DNA from: Fibrobacter sp.
GTDB taxonomy: Bacteria > Fibrobacterota > Fibrobacteria > Fibrobacterales > Fibrobacteraceae
Direction: 5' to 3'
Assembly: GCA_012523035.1 (NCBI GenBank)
Contig: JAAYJH010000005.1
Span: forward strand, 1 to 35,698
DNA length: 35,698 nucleotides
Positions 22,409 to 30,579 of this stretch are shown here, piece after piece. How positions within the stretch are numbered: the stretch's first letter is position 1; the number at the start of each line of letters is the position of its first letter. The notes under the pieces were generated by a model, which worked only from the letters and a program-made list of their open reading frames with translations, was not told the DNA's origin and did not search any database. Position numbers and translations under genes: made by a program.

Positions 22409-22951
22409 TTATAATAGACCAAAATATTCTGGACGATGAAAATCTGGATCTGGCGTGTAAATTGGATAAAGACTAAGATAATGTGGAGTAATGGCTAAAT
22501 TTGCACATTTATAAAGATTTCCTACGGGTGCTGCGTGTTTAGGATAATTGAATAGGTGTTTTGGAATTGAAACTTTAATGGCCCAATACACATAGTTTTG
22601 ATGGTGCTGTGGTGAAACCACCATTCGCTTTATCCATTTATATTCTTTGTTAGAAAAGGGGGTTCTGTCTTTTTTAGAATTTCCTTGTTCTACCAAACAA
22701 AAACCTAGACTATTGAATTCAAAATTAAAATAATTCTCAGTTTTTGGAGATTCTTTTAAAAATATTTCTACACAACTATCTTGAAAACATGGCCCTCCAT
22801 CTGAGTAGATTTCGGCTCTATAGCAGGAAAGTGGTTCAGCTACTTTAAATCGAAAAGAATAGTATTCCAAAGTGTGTTCTGTATAAACTTGTACAGAAGG
22901 AAGCTCGTATTTTTGATTTTGAGTCCAATGTAAGTTAGCAAGTAATAACAT
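22409..22951 (-). CDS. carbohydrate-binding family 9-like protein
   Basis: 180 aa. The pattern fits the CBM9-like beta-sandwich: YSFRFKVAEPLSCYRA, DSCVEIFLKESP, YFNFEFNSLGFCLV and the terminal DFHRPEYFGLL, which is a signature of these small proteins. No signal peptide or membrane segment is visible, so it appears cytoplasmic, unlike CBM9 modules of secreted xylanases. The ligand is unknown. Divergent from spoVG across 228 nt; the FISUMP lipoprotein gene starts 72 nt downstream. Confidence 0.7.
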   Translation of the reverse strand: MLLLANLHWTQNQKYELPSVQVYTEHTLEYYSFRFKVAEPLSCYRAEIYSDGGPCFQDSCVEIFLKESPKTENYFNFEFNSLGFCLVEQGNSKKDRTPFSNKEYKWIKRMVVSPQHHQNYVYWAIKVSIPKHLFNYPKHAAPVGNLYKCANLAITPHYLSLYPIYTPDPDFHRPEYFGLL

Positions 22952-23045
22952 TTTTAATATAAGAAGTTTAAAAGCGAAAGCAGAAGATCATAGTGTGTTT
23001 TACTGGAATAGAAGATAGAAAATTTTATATTATTTTTTTAGGATC

Positions 23046-23078
23046 AGTGATTAATCACTTTTTTTAATCAATTAATCA
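23046..23078. promoter_or_regulatory. palindrome and TTAATCA repeats upstream of the spoVG promoter
   Basis: AGTGATTAATCACT (23046-23059) is a perfect 14-bp palindrome. TTAATCA occurs three times (23051, 23064, 23072). The cluster ends about 50 nt before the -24 element, a position typical of activator sites for sigma-54 promoters. Confidence 0.5.
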
Positions 23079-23128
23079 GTCATTCATTAAAAAAAAGCTT
23101 GTTTTTGACTAAATAAGGTCACTTTTAT

Positions 23129-23145
23129 TTGGCATGATTTTTGCA
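23129..23145 (+). promoter_or_regulatory. sigma-54-type promoter of spoVG-comM
   Basis: TTGGCATGATTTTTGCA matches YTGGCACGRNNNTTGCW at all defined positions but one (T for C at position 7). GG at 23131-23132 and GC at 23143-23144 are exactly 12 apart. Expected transcript start near 23156, 24 nt before the spoVG ATG. Confidence 0.65.
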
Positions 23146-23179
23146 TTAGGGCAAGTGTCGTATTCAAATAGGAGATAAT

Positions 23180-23518
23180 ATGGCCAAAGCAAAAAAAGAA
23201 GTGGTGTCAGAAGATGCCAATGCAGAAAACATTCAGTTTGATTGTTTAGTTGTCACTAAAGTGAGTGTTTTTGTATTCAAAGAAAATCCATCTTTCGGTA
23301 AAACTAAAGCAATCGCCTCGGTTACTTTAAATGATCAATTGCATTTGAGTAATTTGCGAGTGATAGATGGGAGTAATGGGTTTTTTGTCGCTTATCCCAA
23401 TGATCCATTTTATAAAGGCGAAGATTTTCGATCTATTTTTTACCCTGTCACTAGGCAGTGTCGAGAACATATTGAAAATTGTGTCCTAGAAAAATATCAA
23501 GAAGTGATTACGAATTAA
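23180..23518 (+). CDS. spoVG: SpoVG-family regulatory protein
   Basis: 112 aa. Residues ~22-108 follow SpoVG: VTKVSVFVF, KTKAIASVTLNDQLHLSNLRVIDGSNGFFVAYPND, then DIFYPVT-like FRSIFYPVTRQCREHIENCVLEKY. There is an extra ~20-residue charged N-terminus. SpoVG proteins bind nucleic acid and act as broad regulators in Firmicutes and spirochaetes; in this lineage the role is not known. AGGAGA lies seven bases before the ATG. The comM gene follows after 5 nt, and a sigma-54-type promoter lies upstream. Confidence 0.9.
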   Translation: MAKAKKEVVSEDANAENIQFDCLVVTKVSVFVFKENPSFGKTKAIASVTLNDQLHLSNLRVIDGSNGFFVAYPNDPFYKGEDFRSIFYPVTRQCREHIENCVLEKYQEVITN

Positions 23519-23523
23519 TAAAT

Positions 23524-25047
23524 ATGTTTATACGCATTCGTTCTTACTGTCTTTCGGGCATCCAAGCTATACCTGTGAGTGTTGAAGTGGATTCTTCTTT
23601 TGGTTTGCCTGGATTTAGTCTGGTTGGTTTGCCAGATAATGCTGTGAGAGAATCTAGAGAACGCGTTGTGGCTGCGGTTCGTACTTCTGGTTACAGTGTG
23701 ACCGGAAGACGAACTACAGTCAATTTATCGCCTGCAGACCTTCGAAAAGAGGGGAGTGCTTTAGATTTACCATTAGCCATTGGTATGCTTTTGGCCAATG
23801 AAGAGTTCAAAGTTATAAATCCATCTCGTTATGTGTTTTTAGGTGAACTATCTTTAGATGGTTTGTTAAAACCAATACGAGGCACGCTTTCTATAGCAAT
23901 GGCCTTAATTCATAAAAAAGACACTATTTTGGTGATTCCTCAAGAAAATGTCGAAGAAGCCTCTTTAATTGAAGGTTTAAAAATACTTGGAGTTTCTAGT
24001 TTATTAGAGACCATCAATCAATTGAAAATGAGAGAATCCTCTAAGTTAATTGTTTCAAGGGGAATTTCATATAAGCAAGAAAGGAGTTTTAATAAGAATT
24101 TAGACTTTAAATCCATTGTGGGGATGGAGGGAGTCAAAAGAGCTTTAGAAATTGCAGCTTCTGGCAATCATAATTTTTTATTAGTCGGTTCTCCTGGTTC
24201 TGGTAAAACGCTGTGTGCCAAAAGCATTGCCAGTATTTTACCAGAAATGAGTGATTCCGAGATCATTGAAAGCACTCAAATTCACTCTTGTATCAAAAAT
24301 TTAAGTGCCAAGCAATATTCTTTTATTTTAGAACGACCTTTTCGATCTCCTCATCATTCGTCTAGCATGGTGTCTTTAGTGGGGGGTGGACATAAATTAC
24401 TCCCAGGAGAGGTGAGTTTGGCTCACAACGGAGTTTTATTTTTAGATGAGCTTCCAGAGTTTAGGAGAGAGGTATTGGAAGCGCTTCGAGAACCTATGGA
24501 AGATGGTGAAGTACAAATCAGTAGGGCATCGGGTTCTATTGTTTGGCCTGCTCGTTTTATGATGGGGGCAGCGATGAACCCTTGTCCTTGTGGGTTTTCT
24601 ATGGATGTAAAAAAAGAATGCACTTGCTTACCCGATATGAAACAAAGATACTGGTTAAAAGTTTCAGGACCTTTATTGGATAGGATAGATTTACAAATTA
24701 GAGTGCCTAGTATGGATATTTCTAAGTTAAAAGCCAATTCGGGGGTAGAATCTTCTGCAGAAGTTAGAGAACGAGTCAAAAAAGCAAGAATTTTTCAACA
24801 AAAAAGATTTAAAGAAAGTCCTAAACTTTTTAATGCGGAGATGAATAGTTTAGAAGCAAAAGCTGCATGCCAAATGGATAAAAAAACAGAGGACTTTGTG
24901 CTTGGTGCTGCAGAAAAAATGCTTTTGAGTGCAAGAGCTTATTATAGAGTTTTAAAAGTAGCTAGAACCATTGCTGATTTACGAGAATCAGAGGTTGTTA
25001 GTCCTATTGATTTAGCGGAGGCCCTTCAATATAGAATGTTGAAATAA
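23524..25047 (+). CDS. comM: ComM/YifB-family AAA+ ATPase
   Basis: 507 aa. Residues 1-~170 are the N-terminal ChlI-type domain (GLPGFSLVGLPDNAVRESRER, LSPADLRKEGSALDLPLA, FLGELSLDG). The Mg-chelatase-like AAA+ domain has Walker A GSPGSGKT near 227-234, RPFRSPHHSSS, Walker B LFLDELPEF, and MNPCPCG; the C-terminal helical domain has SARAYYRVLKVARTIADL. ComM homologues are helicases that promote branch migration when transformed DNA is integrated. ATG at 23524 starts MFIRIRSYCLSGI as in the family. It has a poor ribosome site and is probably coupled to spoVG. No other competence gene is in the window. Confidence 0.93.
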   Translation: MFIRIRSYCLSGIQAIPVSVEVDSSFGLPGFSLVGLPDNAVRESRERVVAAVRTSGYSVTGRRTTVNLSPADLRKEGSALDLPLAIGMLLANEEFKVINPSRYVFLGELSLDGLLKPIRGTLSIAMALIHKKDTILVIPQENVEEASLIEGLKILGVSSLLETINQLKMRESSKLIVSRGISYKQERSFNKNLDFKSIVGMEGVKRALEIAASGNHNFLLVGSPGSGKTLCAKSIASILPEMSDSEIIESTQIHSCIKNLSAKQYSFILERPFRSPHHSSSMVSLVGGGHKLLPGEVSLAHNGVLFLDELPEFRREVLEALREPMEDGEVQISRASGSIVWPARFMMGAAMNPCPCGFSMDVKKECTCLPDMKQRYWLKVSGPLLDRIDLQIRVPSMDISKLKANSGVESSAEVRERVKKARIFQQKRFKESPKLFNAEMNSLEAKAACQMDKKTEDFVLGAAEKMLLSARAYYRVLKVARTIADLRESEVVSPIDLAEALQYRMLK

Positions 25048-25062
25048 TAAAGTTTTAAGATT

Positions 25063-25428
25063 TTATTTCTGATTCAAAATAACGGATGCACTAGCCGCTT
25101 TTGCATTAGGAATGGCTTTAGGTTTTAAAACCTCTACCTTGACTTTTTGAGCTTGGGGGTATAATGATAAAATGTGTTTGGCTGTTTTATATACCAAACT
25201 TTCTATCAATTTAAATTTTGCGTTTTTTATAAAATCTTCTACTTCTTCAGCTAAAACACTATAGTCGATTGAGTTTTGAATAGACTCTTCTTTATCGATT
25301 AAAGAAAAGTCTAAATCAATATAGATAGACAAAGAAATAGGTTGTGCATGGATTCGCTCTAGTTCAAGTATGCCAATGATGCAGTCAAAGCGAAGGTCTA
25401 AAATAGAAATTTGACTTGCTATTACCAT
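25063..25428 (-). CDS. folB: dihydroneopterin aldolase
   Basis: 121 aa, normal for FolB. It starts ISILDLRFDCIIGILELERIHAQPISLSIYI (usual G..ER...Q), has SIDYSVLAEEVEDFI and KLIESLVYKTAKHIL, and ends in KVKVEVLKPKAIP with a conserved Lys. It converts dihydroneopterin to hydroxymethyl-dihydropterin in folate synthesis. The ATG at 25426-25428 overlaps the last 7 nt of the surface-protein gene upstream, so it is expressed with it. Convergent with comM, 15 nt away. Confidence 0.9.
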   Translation of the reverse strand: MVIASQISILDLRFDCIIGILELERIHAQPISLSIYIDLDFSLIDKEESIQNSIDYSVLAEEVEDFIKNAKFKLIESLVYKTAKHILSLYPQAQKVKVEVLKPKAIPNAKAASASVILNQK

Positions 25429-26633
25429 ACAAAGAGAGTGATTGCTACTCCCAATGAAACTCCTGTGGCAATGAAGAATATATTCCTAGCATTGGTGTAA
25501 GATTTCATGGTGGTGTTATTGAGGTCAATTCGTTGGGTTAAATCAGCTAAAGTTCCATGTTTTTCTTCTAGTTGATTTTCAACAGCCACTTTACATTGCG
25601 CTACATTTGGTTGGTTAGCACATTTTTCATTAATATACCCATCAATATCAGATTTATTATCAGAAAGTTTATCTGTTTCTTCTCGAATTTTATTGGCTTC
25701 TAAATGTTGCCATATACCAAGTCCTGCAGTCACAGCAGCGGCTGCAGAAAAAGCAACTCCAGTCCAAAAGCGTACTTCATCTGCAATCCCAAAGCGATCT
25801 TTTACATCACTTGCTGCAGTAGAAGCGGCTAGACTCATTTGATCGGCATTGGAATAATCATTGCTCACTACTTCATACTCATCGTCGTCACAGTCTTCGT
25901 CATCTTCATCACAGTATTCATCGTCGTCACAGTCTTCGTCATCTTCATCACAGTATTCATCATCGTCTTCGTCAGTATCAGAATAAGAGGTTTGAACTGG
26001 AGCTGCTGGTGCTGGAGTTGGTTGAAAGCTTTCTTCTTCATCGTCACAATCATCATCATATTCATCACAATATTCATCGTCGTCATCATCAGTGCCAGAA
26101 TAAGCGGTTTGAACCGGGGAAGCTGGTGCAGGGATAGGACTAAGGGCGGGTTCATTTTTATCAGCATCTTTTGGCAATAGTTTAACCATTGTCCCGTTGG
26201 AGTATATGTAAGCTGTAGAGGCTCCATCTAGATAAATAGATTTACCATCAAAATAAACTTTTTCAACATCGTCTTCTGGATCAGCATCGGAAGAAGTGTA
26301 AATTTTAAAGTTTAGGATCTTATGGTAACTCACTCCTGATGGCGCTTGGAATGGACTTAGAAATTCTGTGTTTGCAGAACGACCTTGATAAATTTGATAG
26401 CTGGTTTCTTCTTCTTCAAAAGGATCTTCAAATTTTTGTCTAACAAAAATTCGGCCAGCTTGAATGTCCAGTACAGCTGTAGGGCTAGCTGTTTTTAATT
26501 CACCACCAAACTCTGCCTCGATATAAGAATCGGGACTCCCGGCATCTGTTGCAGAAAAAGCAGAAATAGTATAATCAGCTGCAAATGAATATGTCAAAAA
26601 CAAAGCAAATAGTATAAATAATATTTTTTTCAT
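25422..26633 (-). CDS. exported acidic-repeat membrane protein, function unknown
   Basis: 403 aa. Signal peptide 1-18 (MKKILFILFALFLTYSFA). Residues 20-~150 are a beta-rich domain. Residues ~180-255 are Asp/Glu-rich with Cys at regular intervals (units such as DEYCDEDDEDCDD) alternating with Pro/Ala linkers (PTPAPAAPVQTSYS, SPIPAPASPVQTAYS). A membrane helix lies near 284-304 (FWTGVAFSAAAAVTAGLGIW), then a charged, likely coiled-coil segment with two Cys, then a terminal membrane helix (IFFIATGVSLGVAITLFVW). The acidic repeats could bind divalent metal; that is inference. GGAG eight bases before the ATG sits in the loop of a GTGTT/AACAC hairpin. folB overlaps its 3' end. Confidence 0.75.
   Translation of the reverse strand: MKKILFILFALFLTYSFAADYTISAFSATDAGSPDSYIEAEFGGELKTASPTAVLDIQAGRIFVRQKFEDPFEEEETSYQIYQGRSANTEFLSPFQAPSGVSYHKILNFKIYTSSDADPEDDVEKVYFDGKSIYLDGASTAYIYSNGTMVKLLPKDADKNEPALSPIPAPASPVQTAYSGTDDDDDEYCDEYDDDCDDEEESFQPTPAPAAPVQTSYSDTDEDDDEYCDEDDEDCDDDEYCDEDDEDCDDDEYEVVSNDYSNADQMSLAASTAASDVKDRFGIADEVRFWTGVAFSAAAAVTAGLGIWQHLEANKIREETDKLSDNKSDIDGYINEKCANQPNVAQCKVAVENQLEEKHGTLADLTQRIDLNNTTMKSYTNARNIFFIATGVSLGVAITLFVW
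25879..25956 (-). repeat. two perfect 39-bp coding repeats
   Basis: 25879-25917 and 25918-25956 are identical, each encoding 13 residues of the acidic Cys-containing repeat. A weaker, longer repeat (linker plus acidic unit) spans about 25970-26110. Copy number could change by slippage without shifting frame. Confidence 0.92.
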
Positions 26634-26655
26634 GTGTTAAACTCCAAAACACCTA

Positions 26656-26693
26656 TTGAAGATTTAAAAGTAATTTCCATAAATATATATAAT
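26656..26693 (+). promoter_or_regulatory. candidate hemA promoter
   Basis: TTGAAG (26656-26661) is 17 nt from ATAAAT (26679-26684), and a perfect TATAAT stands at 26688-26693 without a good -35. Either could serve the hem operon. Low certainty in such AT-rich DNA. Confidence 0.35.
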
Positions 26694-26736
26694 CTATAGA
26701 ATAATTGTTCTTTTTTTCTATTTTCAATGGGTGAAT

Positions 26737-28008
26737 ATGAAAAAAAATAAAGAAAAAGTCCATTCTGTTGTTTTAGGAGTGACCTATAAAACATGTCCTA
26801 TCGAAATAAGAGACGCTTTAAGTTTATCATTGCAAGATTCTGAAAAGGTTTTAAAGAGTCTTTTAGGGCTCCCTGGGGTTTCAGAAGCTGTGATTTTAAA
26901 CACTTGCAATAGAGTAGAAATATATGTGGCTACTCTTTATCCGGAGGCTCTTCGAGATACTTTAATTAATTGGTGGGCAGAATTTAGCAAACTAGACCTT
27001 TTAGACTTGTTACCTTATATTTTTTATTGGACCCATATAGAAGCTGTTTATCACTTATACACGGTAGTGTCTTCGATAGACAGTTTGGTTTTAGGAGAAA
27101 ATCAAATTTTAGCACAGGTTAGAAATTCTTTTTTAAAAGCTCAAAAAATTGGGAGTACAGGAATACTTTTGAATCATTTATTCCAGTCTGCTATTTTTGT
27201 AGGTAAAAAAGTAAGAGAGTGCACCAATATCGCTAATGGAACAGTTTCTATTGCTCATGCCGCAGTCCTACTAGTCCAGTCTAAAATACAATCTTCATTA
27301 AAAGAATCTCGAATAGCTCTTTTAGGTTTAGGGGAAATGGGAAGATTAGCCGCTACAGCTTTGTCTGATTTTGGTGTTGAATCAGTAACATTTTTTAATC
27401 GAGATTATCAAAAAGCAATAGATTTTGCGAATCGTTTTGAAGGTCAATCTTATGAACTTAAGGAGCTTCCTTCTAAATTGGTTGATATAGATGTTTTAAT
27501 ATGTGCAGTTCGTAGTTCTCATTATGTGTTAGACTTCAAAGATATTTTGCCTAGAGAAAATAAGAATTTAATTTTGATTGATATAGGTGCTCCTAGAAAT
27601 GTGAATCCAGACTTAAAGAATCTTGAAAATGTAGAGCTATATTGTATAGATGACTTAAAAGATGTGGTCGAGAAAAATCGTCAACAACGAAAAAAAGCAT
27701 CCGAAGAAGCTAGAGTTTATATAGAAGATGCTGCCACAGACTTTGCCGAATGGTTTTACTCGCAAGAAGTGTCTCCGTTGCTGCAATTGATGCAAGACTA
27801 CCATCAAAAAGTTGGAAAAGAAGTTTTACAAAAATGGGAGAAAAAGTTAAAAAAAGAAGATTTTGATATGTTAAAAAAATTTGAACATGAACTCCGAAAA
27901 AAAACTCTGCATTCGCCTTTTGAAAGCATAAAAATGTTGAGCGTGGCAGGTTTAGGGCTCGAAACTCAATTGTTGTTAGAAAAAATTTATACAAAGTCTA
28001 AAGGATAG
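26737..28008 (+). CDS. hemA: glutamyl-tRNA reductase
   Basis: 423 aa. It reduces glutamyl-tRNA to glutamate-1-semialdehyde, the first step of the C5 route to tetrapyrroles. The catalytic Cys57 is in NTCNRVEIY; SSIDSLVLGENQILAQV, LLGLGEMGRLAATAL (NADPH site) and the C-terminal dimer helices are as expected. GVTYKTCP replaces the usual G.NH.TAP. The ATG at 26737 follows GGGTG; a GTG two codons earlier is also possible. hemC follows after 3 nt and hemD overlaps hemC, a compact hemACD operon. hemL and hemB are not in the window. Confidence 0.95.
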   Translation: MKKNKEKVHSVVLGVTYKTCPIEIRDALSLSLQDSEKVLKSLLGLPGVSEAVILNTCNRVEIYVATLYPEALRDTLINWWAEFSKLDLLDLLPYIFYWTHIEAVYHLYTVVSSIDSLVLGENQILAQVRNSFLKAQKIGSTGILLNHLFQSAIFVGKKVRECTNIANGTVSIAHAAVLLVQSKIQSSLKESRIALLGLGEMGRLAATALSDFGVESVTFFNRDYQKAIDFANRFEGQSYELKELPSKLVDIDVLICAVRSSHYVLDFKDILPRENKNLILIDIGAPRNVNPDLKNLENVELYCIDDLKDVVEKNRQQRKKASEEARVYIEDAATDFAEWFYSQEVSPLLQLMQDYHQKVGKEVLQKWEKKLKKEDFDMLKKFEHELRKKTLHSPFESIKMLSVAGLGLETQLLLEKIYTKSKG

Positions 28009-28011
28009 AGC

Positions 28012-28977
28012 ATGAATAAGAAACTCCGATTAGGGACTAGAACCAGCCCTTTGGCTATGGCTCAAACAGAAATTACACTTAAAGTATTGCAAGAGCAATT
28101 TCCACAATATGATTTAGAAGTGGTGCCTATCCAAACACAAGGAGACAAAGATAAAGTTCGGTCTTTGGTGAGTATTGGAGGCTCGGGAGTTTTTGTCAAA
28201 GAATTGGAACAAGCTCTTTTGGATTTTAAAATAGACATAGCTGTCCACTCACTAAAAGATGTCCCTTCTGACATGGACTCCCGTTTAGTCTTAGCGGGAT
28301 TCTTAAAAAGAGCTTCTGCCAACGATGTTTTAGTAGCCAAAAATCACAAATTAAAAAGTCTTCCTCTCCATGCAAAAGTAGGGACTGGCTCACCTCGTCG
28401 AATTTTACAATTACGCGAACATCGTCCTGATTTGAATTTTGTGGACCTTAGAGGGAATTTAGCCTCTAGAATAGAAAAGGTAAACAGTGGGGACTTAGAT
28501 GCCATTTTGCTTGGAGCTGCAGGCTTGGAACGATTGAATTTATTTTCAGAAGTTTCAGAAGTATTGCCTCCAGAAATAGTGACTCCTGCTATTGGTCAAG
28601 GGATTATTGGTTTGCAATCTCTTGGTGATCGTAGTGATGTGTGCGAGATATTAAAAGAAATTTCTGACCCATTCACATATAAAGCCGCTAGGTTGGAGAG
28701 GACTTGGATGGAGCTTTTAGGAGGAGGGTGTAGGGCTCCTATGGCGGCTTACCTGGCACCTTATCAAGATAAAGGAGCTAAGTTTTATGTCTACTTAGCC
28801 GATCCAAACACAAAAGTTTTTCATAGAGACATATGGATTCATCGGACAGGTTTTTGGACTTTAGAAGAATTTGAAAACTTAACGAATGAATTTATAAATC
28901 AGTGTGAAAGTTTGAAAATACCCATTCCAAAAAAACTCGAAGCTCACTCTCTTATGGACTTTTGGGGCAAACTCTGA
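28012..28977 (+). CDS. hemC: porphobilinogen deaminase (hydroxymethylbilane synthase)
   Basis: 321 aa. It joins four porphobilinogens into hydroxymethylbilane. Conserved parts: LRLGTRTSPLAMAQTE, VHSLKDVPSDM, GTGSPRRILQL, LRGNLASRIEKV, AAGLERL, and the cofactor-bearing Cys240 in LGGGCRAPMAAY. All substrate-binding Arg motifs look intact. Three bases after hemA; its last 16 nt are shared with hemD. Confidence 0.97.
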   Translation: MNKKLRLGTRTSPLAMAQTEITLKVLQEQFPQYDLEVVPIQTQGDKDKVRSLVSIGGSGVFVKELEQALLDFKIDIAVHSLKDVPSDMDSRLVLAGFLKRASANDVLVAKNHKLKSLPLHAKVGTGSPRRILQLREHRPDLNFVDLRGNLASRIEKVNSGDLDAILLGAAGLERLNLFSEVSEVLPPEIVTPAIGQGIIGLQSLGDRSDVCEILKEISDPFTYKAARLERTWMELLGGGCRAPMAAYLAPYQDKGAKFYVYLADPNTKVFHRDIWIHRTGFWTLEEFENLTNEFINQCESLKIPIPKKLEAHSLMDFWGKL

Positions 28978-29597
28978 TAAAGTTAATCGATACCAGAATA
29001 GACCCTCCTTCTGAAGAATGGGTTTTAATGCAAGAGAAACGAGGCTTTGAAGTTTTGCATCTGCCAGCATTATGGGTAGAGTTTTTAGATACAAAAATAG
29101 ACCTTCGAAGTTTTGATACAGTGTTTTTAGCGAGTCCTAGAGTGGTTCAAAAAACAAGTTCTCTTATAAAAAAATTCAATGGAAATGTTTGGGCAGTAGG
29201 TGCGGGAACGGCAGCTGCATTATTAAAAGAAGGTGTTGTTTCTCAAGAAGTTGGAGACTCTTCTGGTGCGTTTTTCTTTTTAGAAGCTCTTCAAGATAAA
29301 TATGGGAAAATCCCAGCAAAAAAAATAGCTTGGTTATCTGCAGAAACCACAGCTATGGACCTCGATCTATTAAAAGAAAAATTCAGTCTTCATTTGCTTC
29401 ATTTTCCAGTTTACCGGACTCATTTTGTATCTTATAATGAGAATGATATAAAAAGAATGAAAGGCCCAAAAAAATGGTTCTTTCAGTCTGGAAGAGCGGT
29501 AGAATCTATGTTTCAATGGATAGCAAAAGAAGATCAAGTAGAGTGTGTGGGGCGTAGTGCTACACTTCGATTAAAACAACTTGAATCCAAGGTTTAA
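28962..29597 (+). CDS. hemD: uroporphyrinogen-III synthase
   Basis: 211 aa. Sequence is weakly conserved as usual for HemD, but SFDTVFLASPRVVQKTSSL, NVWAVGAGTAAALL and FFQSGRAVESMFQWI match the family's three recognisable blocks, and the position after hemC is decisive. It closes and inverts ring D of hydroxymethylbilane. No ATG is available at the 5' end; a TTG at 28962 inside hemC is the likely start, coupled to hemC translation. The 3' end overlaps the convergent next gene by 27 nt. Confidence 0.82.
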   Translation: MGQTLIKLIDTRIDPPSEEWVLMQEKRGFEVLHLPALWVEFLDTKIDLRSFDTVFLASPRVVQKTSSLIKKFNGNVWAVGAGTAAALLKEGVVSQEVGDSSGAFFFLEALQDKYGKIPAKKIAWLSAETTAMDLDLLKEKFSLHLLHFPVYRTHFVSYNENDIKRMKGPKKWFFQSGRAVESMFQWIAKEDQVECVGRSATLRLKQLESKV

Positions 29598-30236
29598 ATT
29601 AAGTTCTGGCAAAAAACCGCTTTCAAAAATGGGGAGAAAGAGTACTTCACTAGAATTGCTAAACCTCTTTTTAGTGCTAGAATATCTCAAAAAAAGACCT
29701 ATATCAGTGGAAATAAAAAAGCTTTTCCAAGTTTTTGCAATCCCAGATAGTCCACCAACAGAGGTGTTCATGAAAAACAAATGGTGTTTATTTCCTTCGA
29801 TAATCATTCTAGTGCTGCCTGCACCAAAAGAAACAGAACCTTGAATGAAAAATTCGTTTTTAGTATAGATTCTGTAACCTAAACGAGAGCCAAAATAATT
29901 GATTTTTAAAGGATAGTGCTTTTCAAAATAATATGCTTCATCATTAACGGAATTATAGGCTTCCGTATTACAAATTATAACCTGAGGATCTATTAATACA
30001 GAACGAGATGGGGATATTCTTTGTTCTATTCGGAAATATCCCAAAAAATAATCAGGTGAAAACATAAAAATAGTACTGACAGGATGGAAGTGGAGCCACA
30101 GTTCGTTTGATCTATGAGTTTTATCTGTGGAATTGAGGTCTTGTGCAAAAAGTGGAAAAAGAGCGATAAAAAAAATAAAAAACACCAAGTTTTTTAGATT
30201 TAAGAAAAACGAAATGACACGATGAGCATTGTTCAC
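29571..30236 (-). CDS. exported beta-rich protein, probable outer-membrane barrel
   Basis: 221 aa, not recognised. A signal peptide covers about residues 1-32 (hydrophobic LVFFIFFIALFPLFAQ). The mature part shows alternating aromatic beta strands (FLGYFRIEQRIS, NYFGSRLGYRIYT, FFIQGSVSFGAG, ELNLNLGFKLF) and ends in Phe, as outer-membrane barrels do. It resembles DUF3575-type small barrels in style only. The last 9 codons overlap the hemD 3' end on the opposite strand. Confidence 0.6.
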   Translation of the reverse strand: MNNAHRVISFFLNLKNLVFFIFFIALFPLFAQDLNSTDKTHRSNELWLHFHPVSTIFMFSPDYFLGYFRIEQRISPSRSVLIDPQVIICNTEAYNSVNDEAYYFEKHYPLKINYFGSRLGYRIYTKNEFFIQGSVSFGAGSTRMIIEGNKHHLFFMNTSVGGLSGIAKTWKSFFISTDIGLFLRYSSTKKRFSNSSEVLFLPIFESGFLPELNLNLGFKLF

Positions 30237-30579
30237 AGAAAACCTCTCGAATTTACCTTAAAAATATAAAAATAATATGTCTGAGGTGTTTATTTTAAAA
30301 ATATTCTTTGATTAGATCGTAAATTCAAATAGCCAATCCAATTTATTCTTTTGTCATCTAAAAGTGAGGAACAATTGAAGGATTTTCTTCTTTCTAATAG
30401 ATTCCAATTGTCTAAAAACTTCTTTTTTTCTAAATTTATCCTTAAGAATTGTACGATTTTTATAAATAAAATGATAGAATACTTGTTTTTCTTTCATTTG
30501 AGTTTCACAACCATCTACAATGTGATTTATAAAAACTATGATTTTAAATTTTATTTCTTTCCACAATAAAGGTTTTCAA
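30237..30579. other. 343-nt AT-rich gap upstream of pgk
   Basis: No gene is supported. It must hold the pgk promoter; a weak candidate is TTGTCT (30408-30413) with TAAATT (30431-30436) at 17-nt spacing. Arms ACAATTGAA (30371-30379) and TTCCAATTGT (30402-30411) form an inverted repeat with one bulge that overlaps that -35. Nothing else stands out. Confidence 0.4.

Noticed and set aside
25839-26180. Hydrophobic plus-strand frame opposite the acidic repeats
   Set aside because: Antisense of Asp/Glu codons always reads as Val/Ile/Phe; it is a shadow of the repeat.
30351-30569. Small open frames on both strands in the gap before pgk
   Set aside because: AT-rich chance frames with Lys/Phe/Ile composition and no ribosome site.
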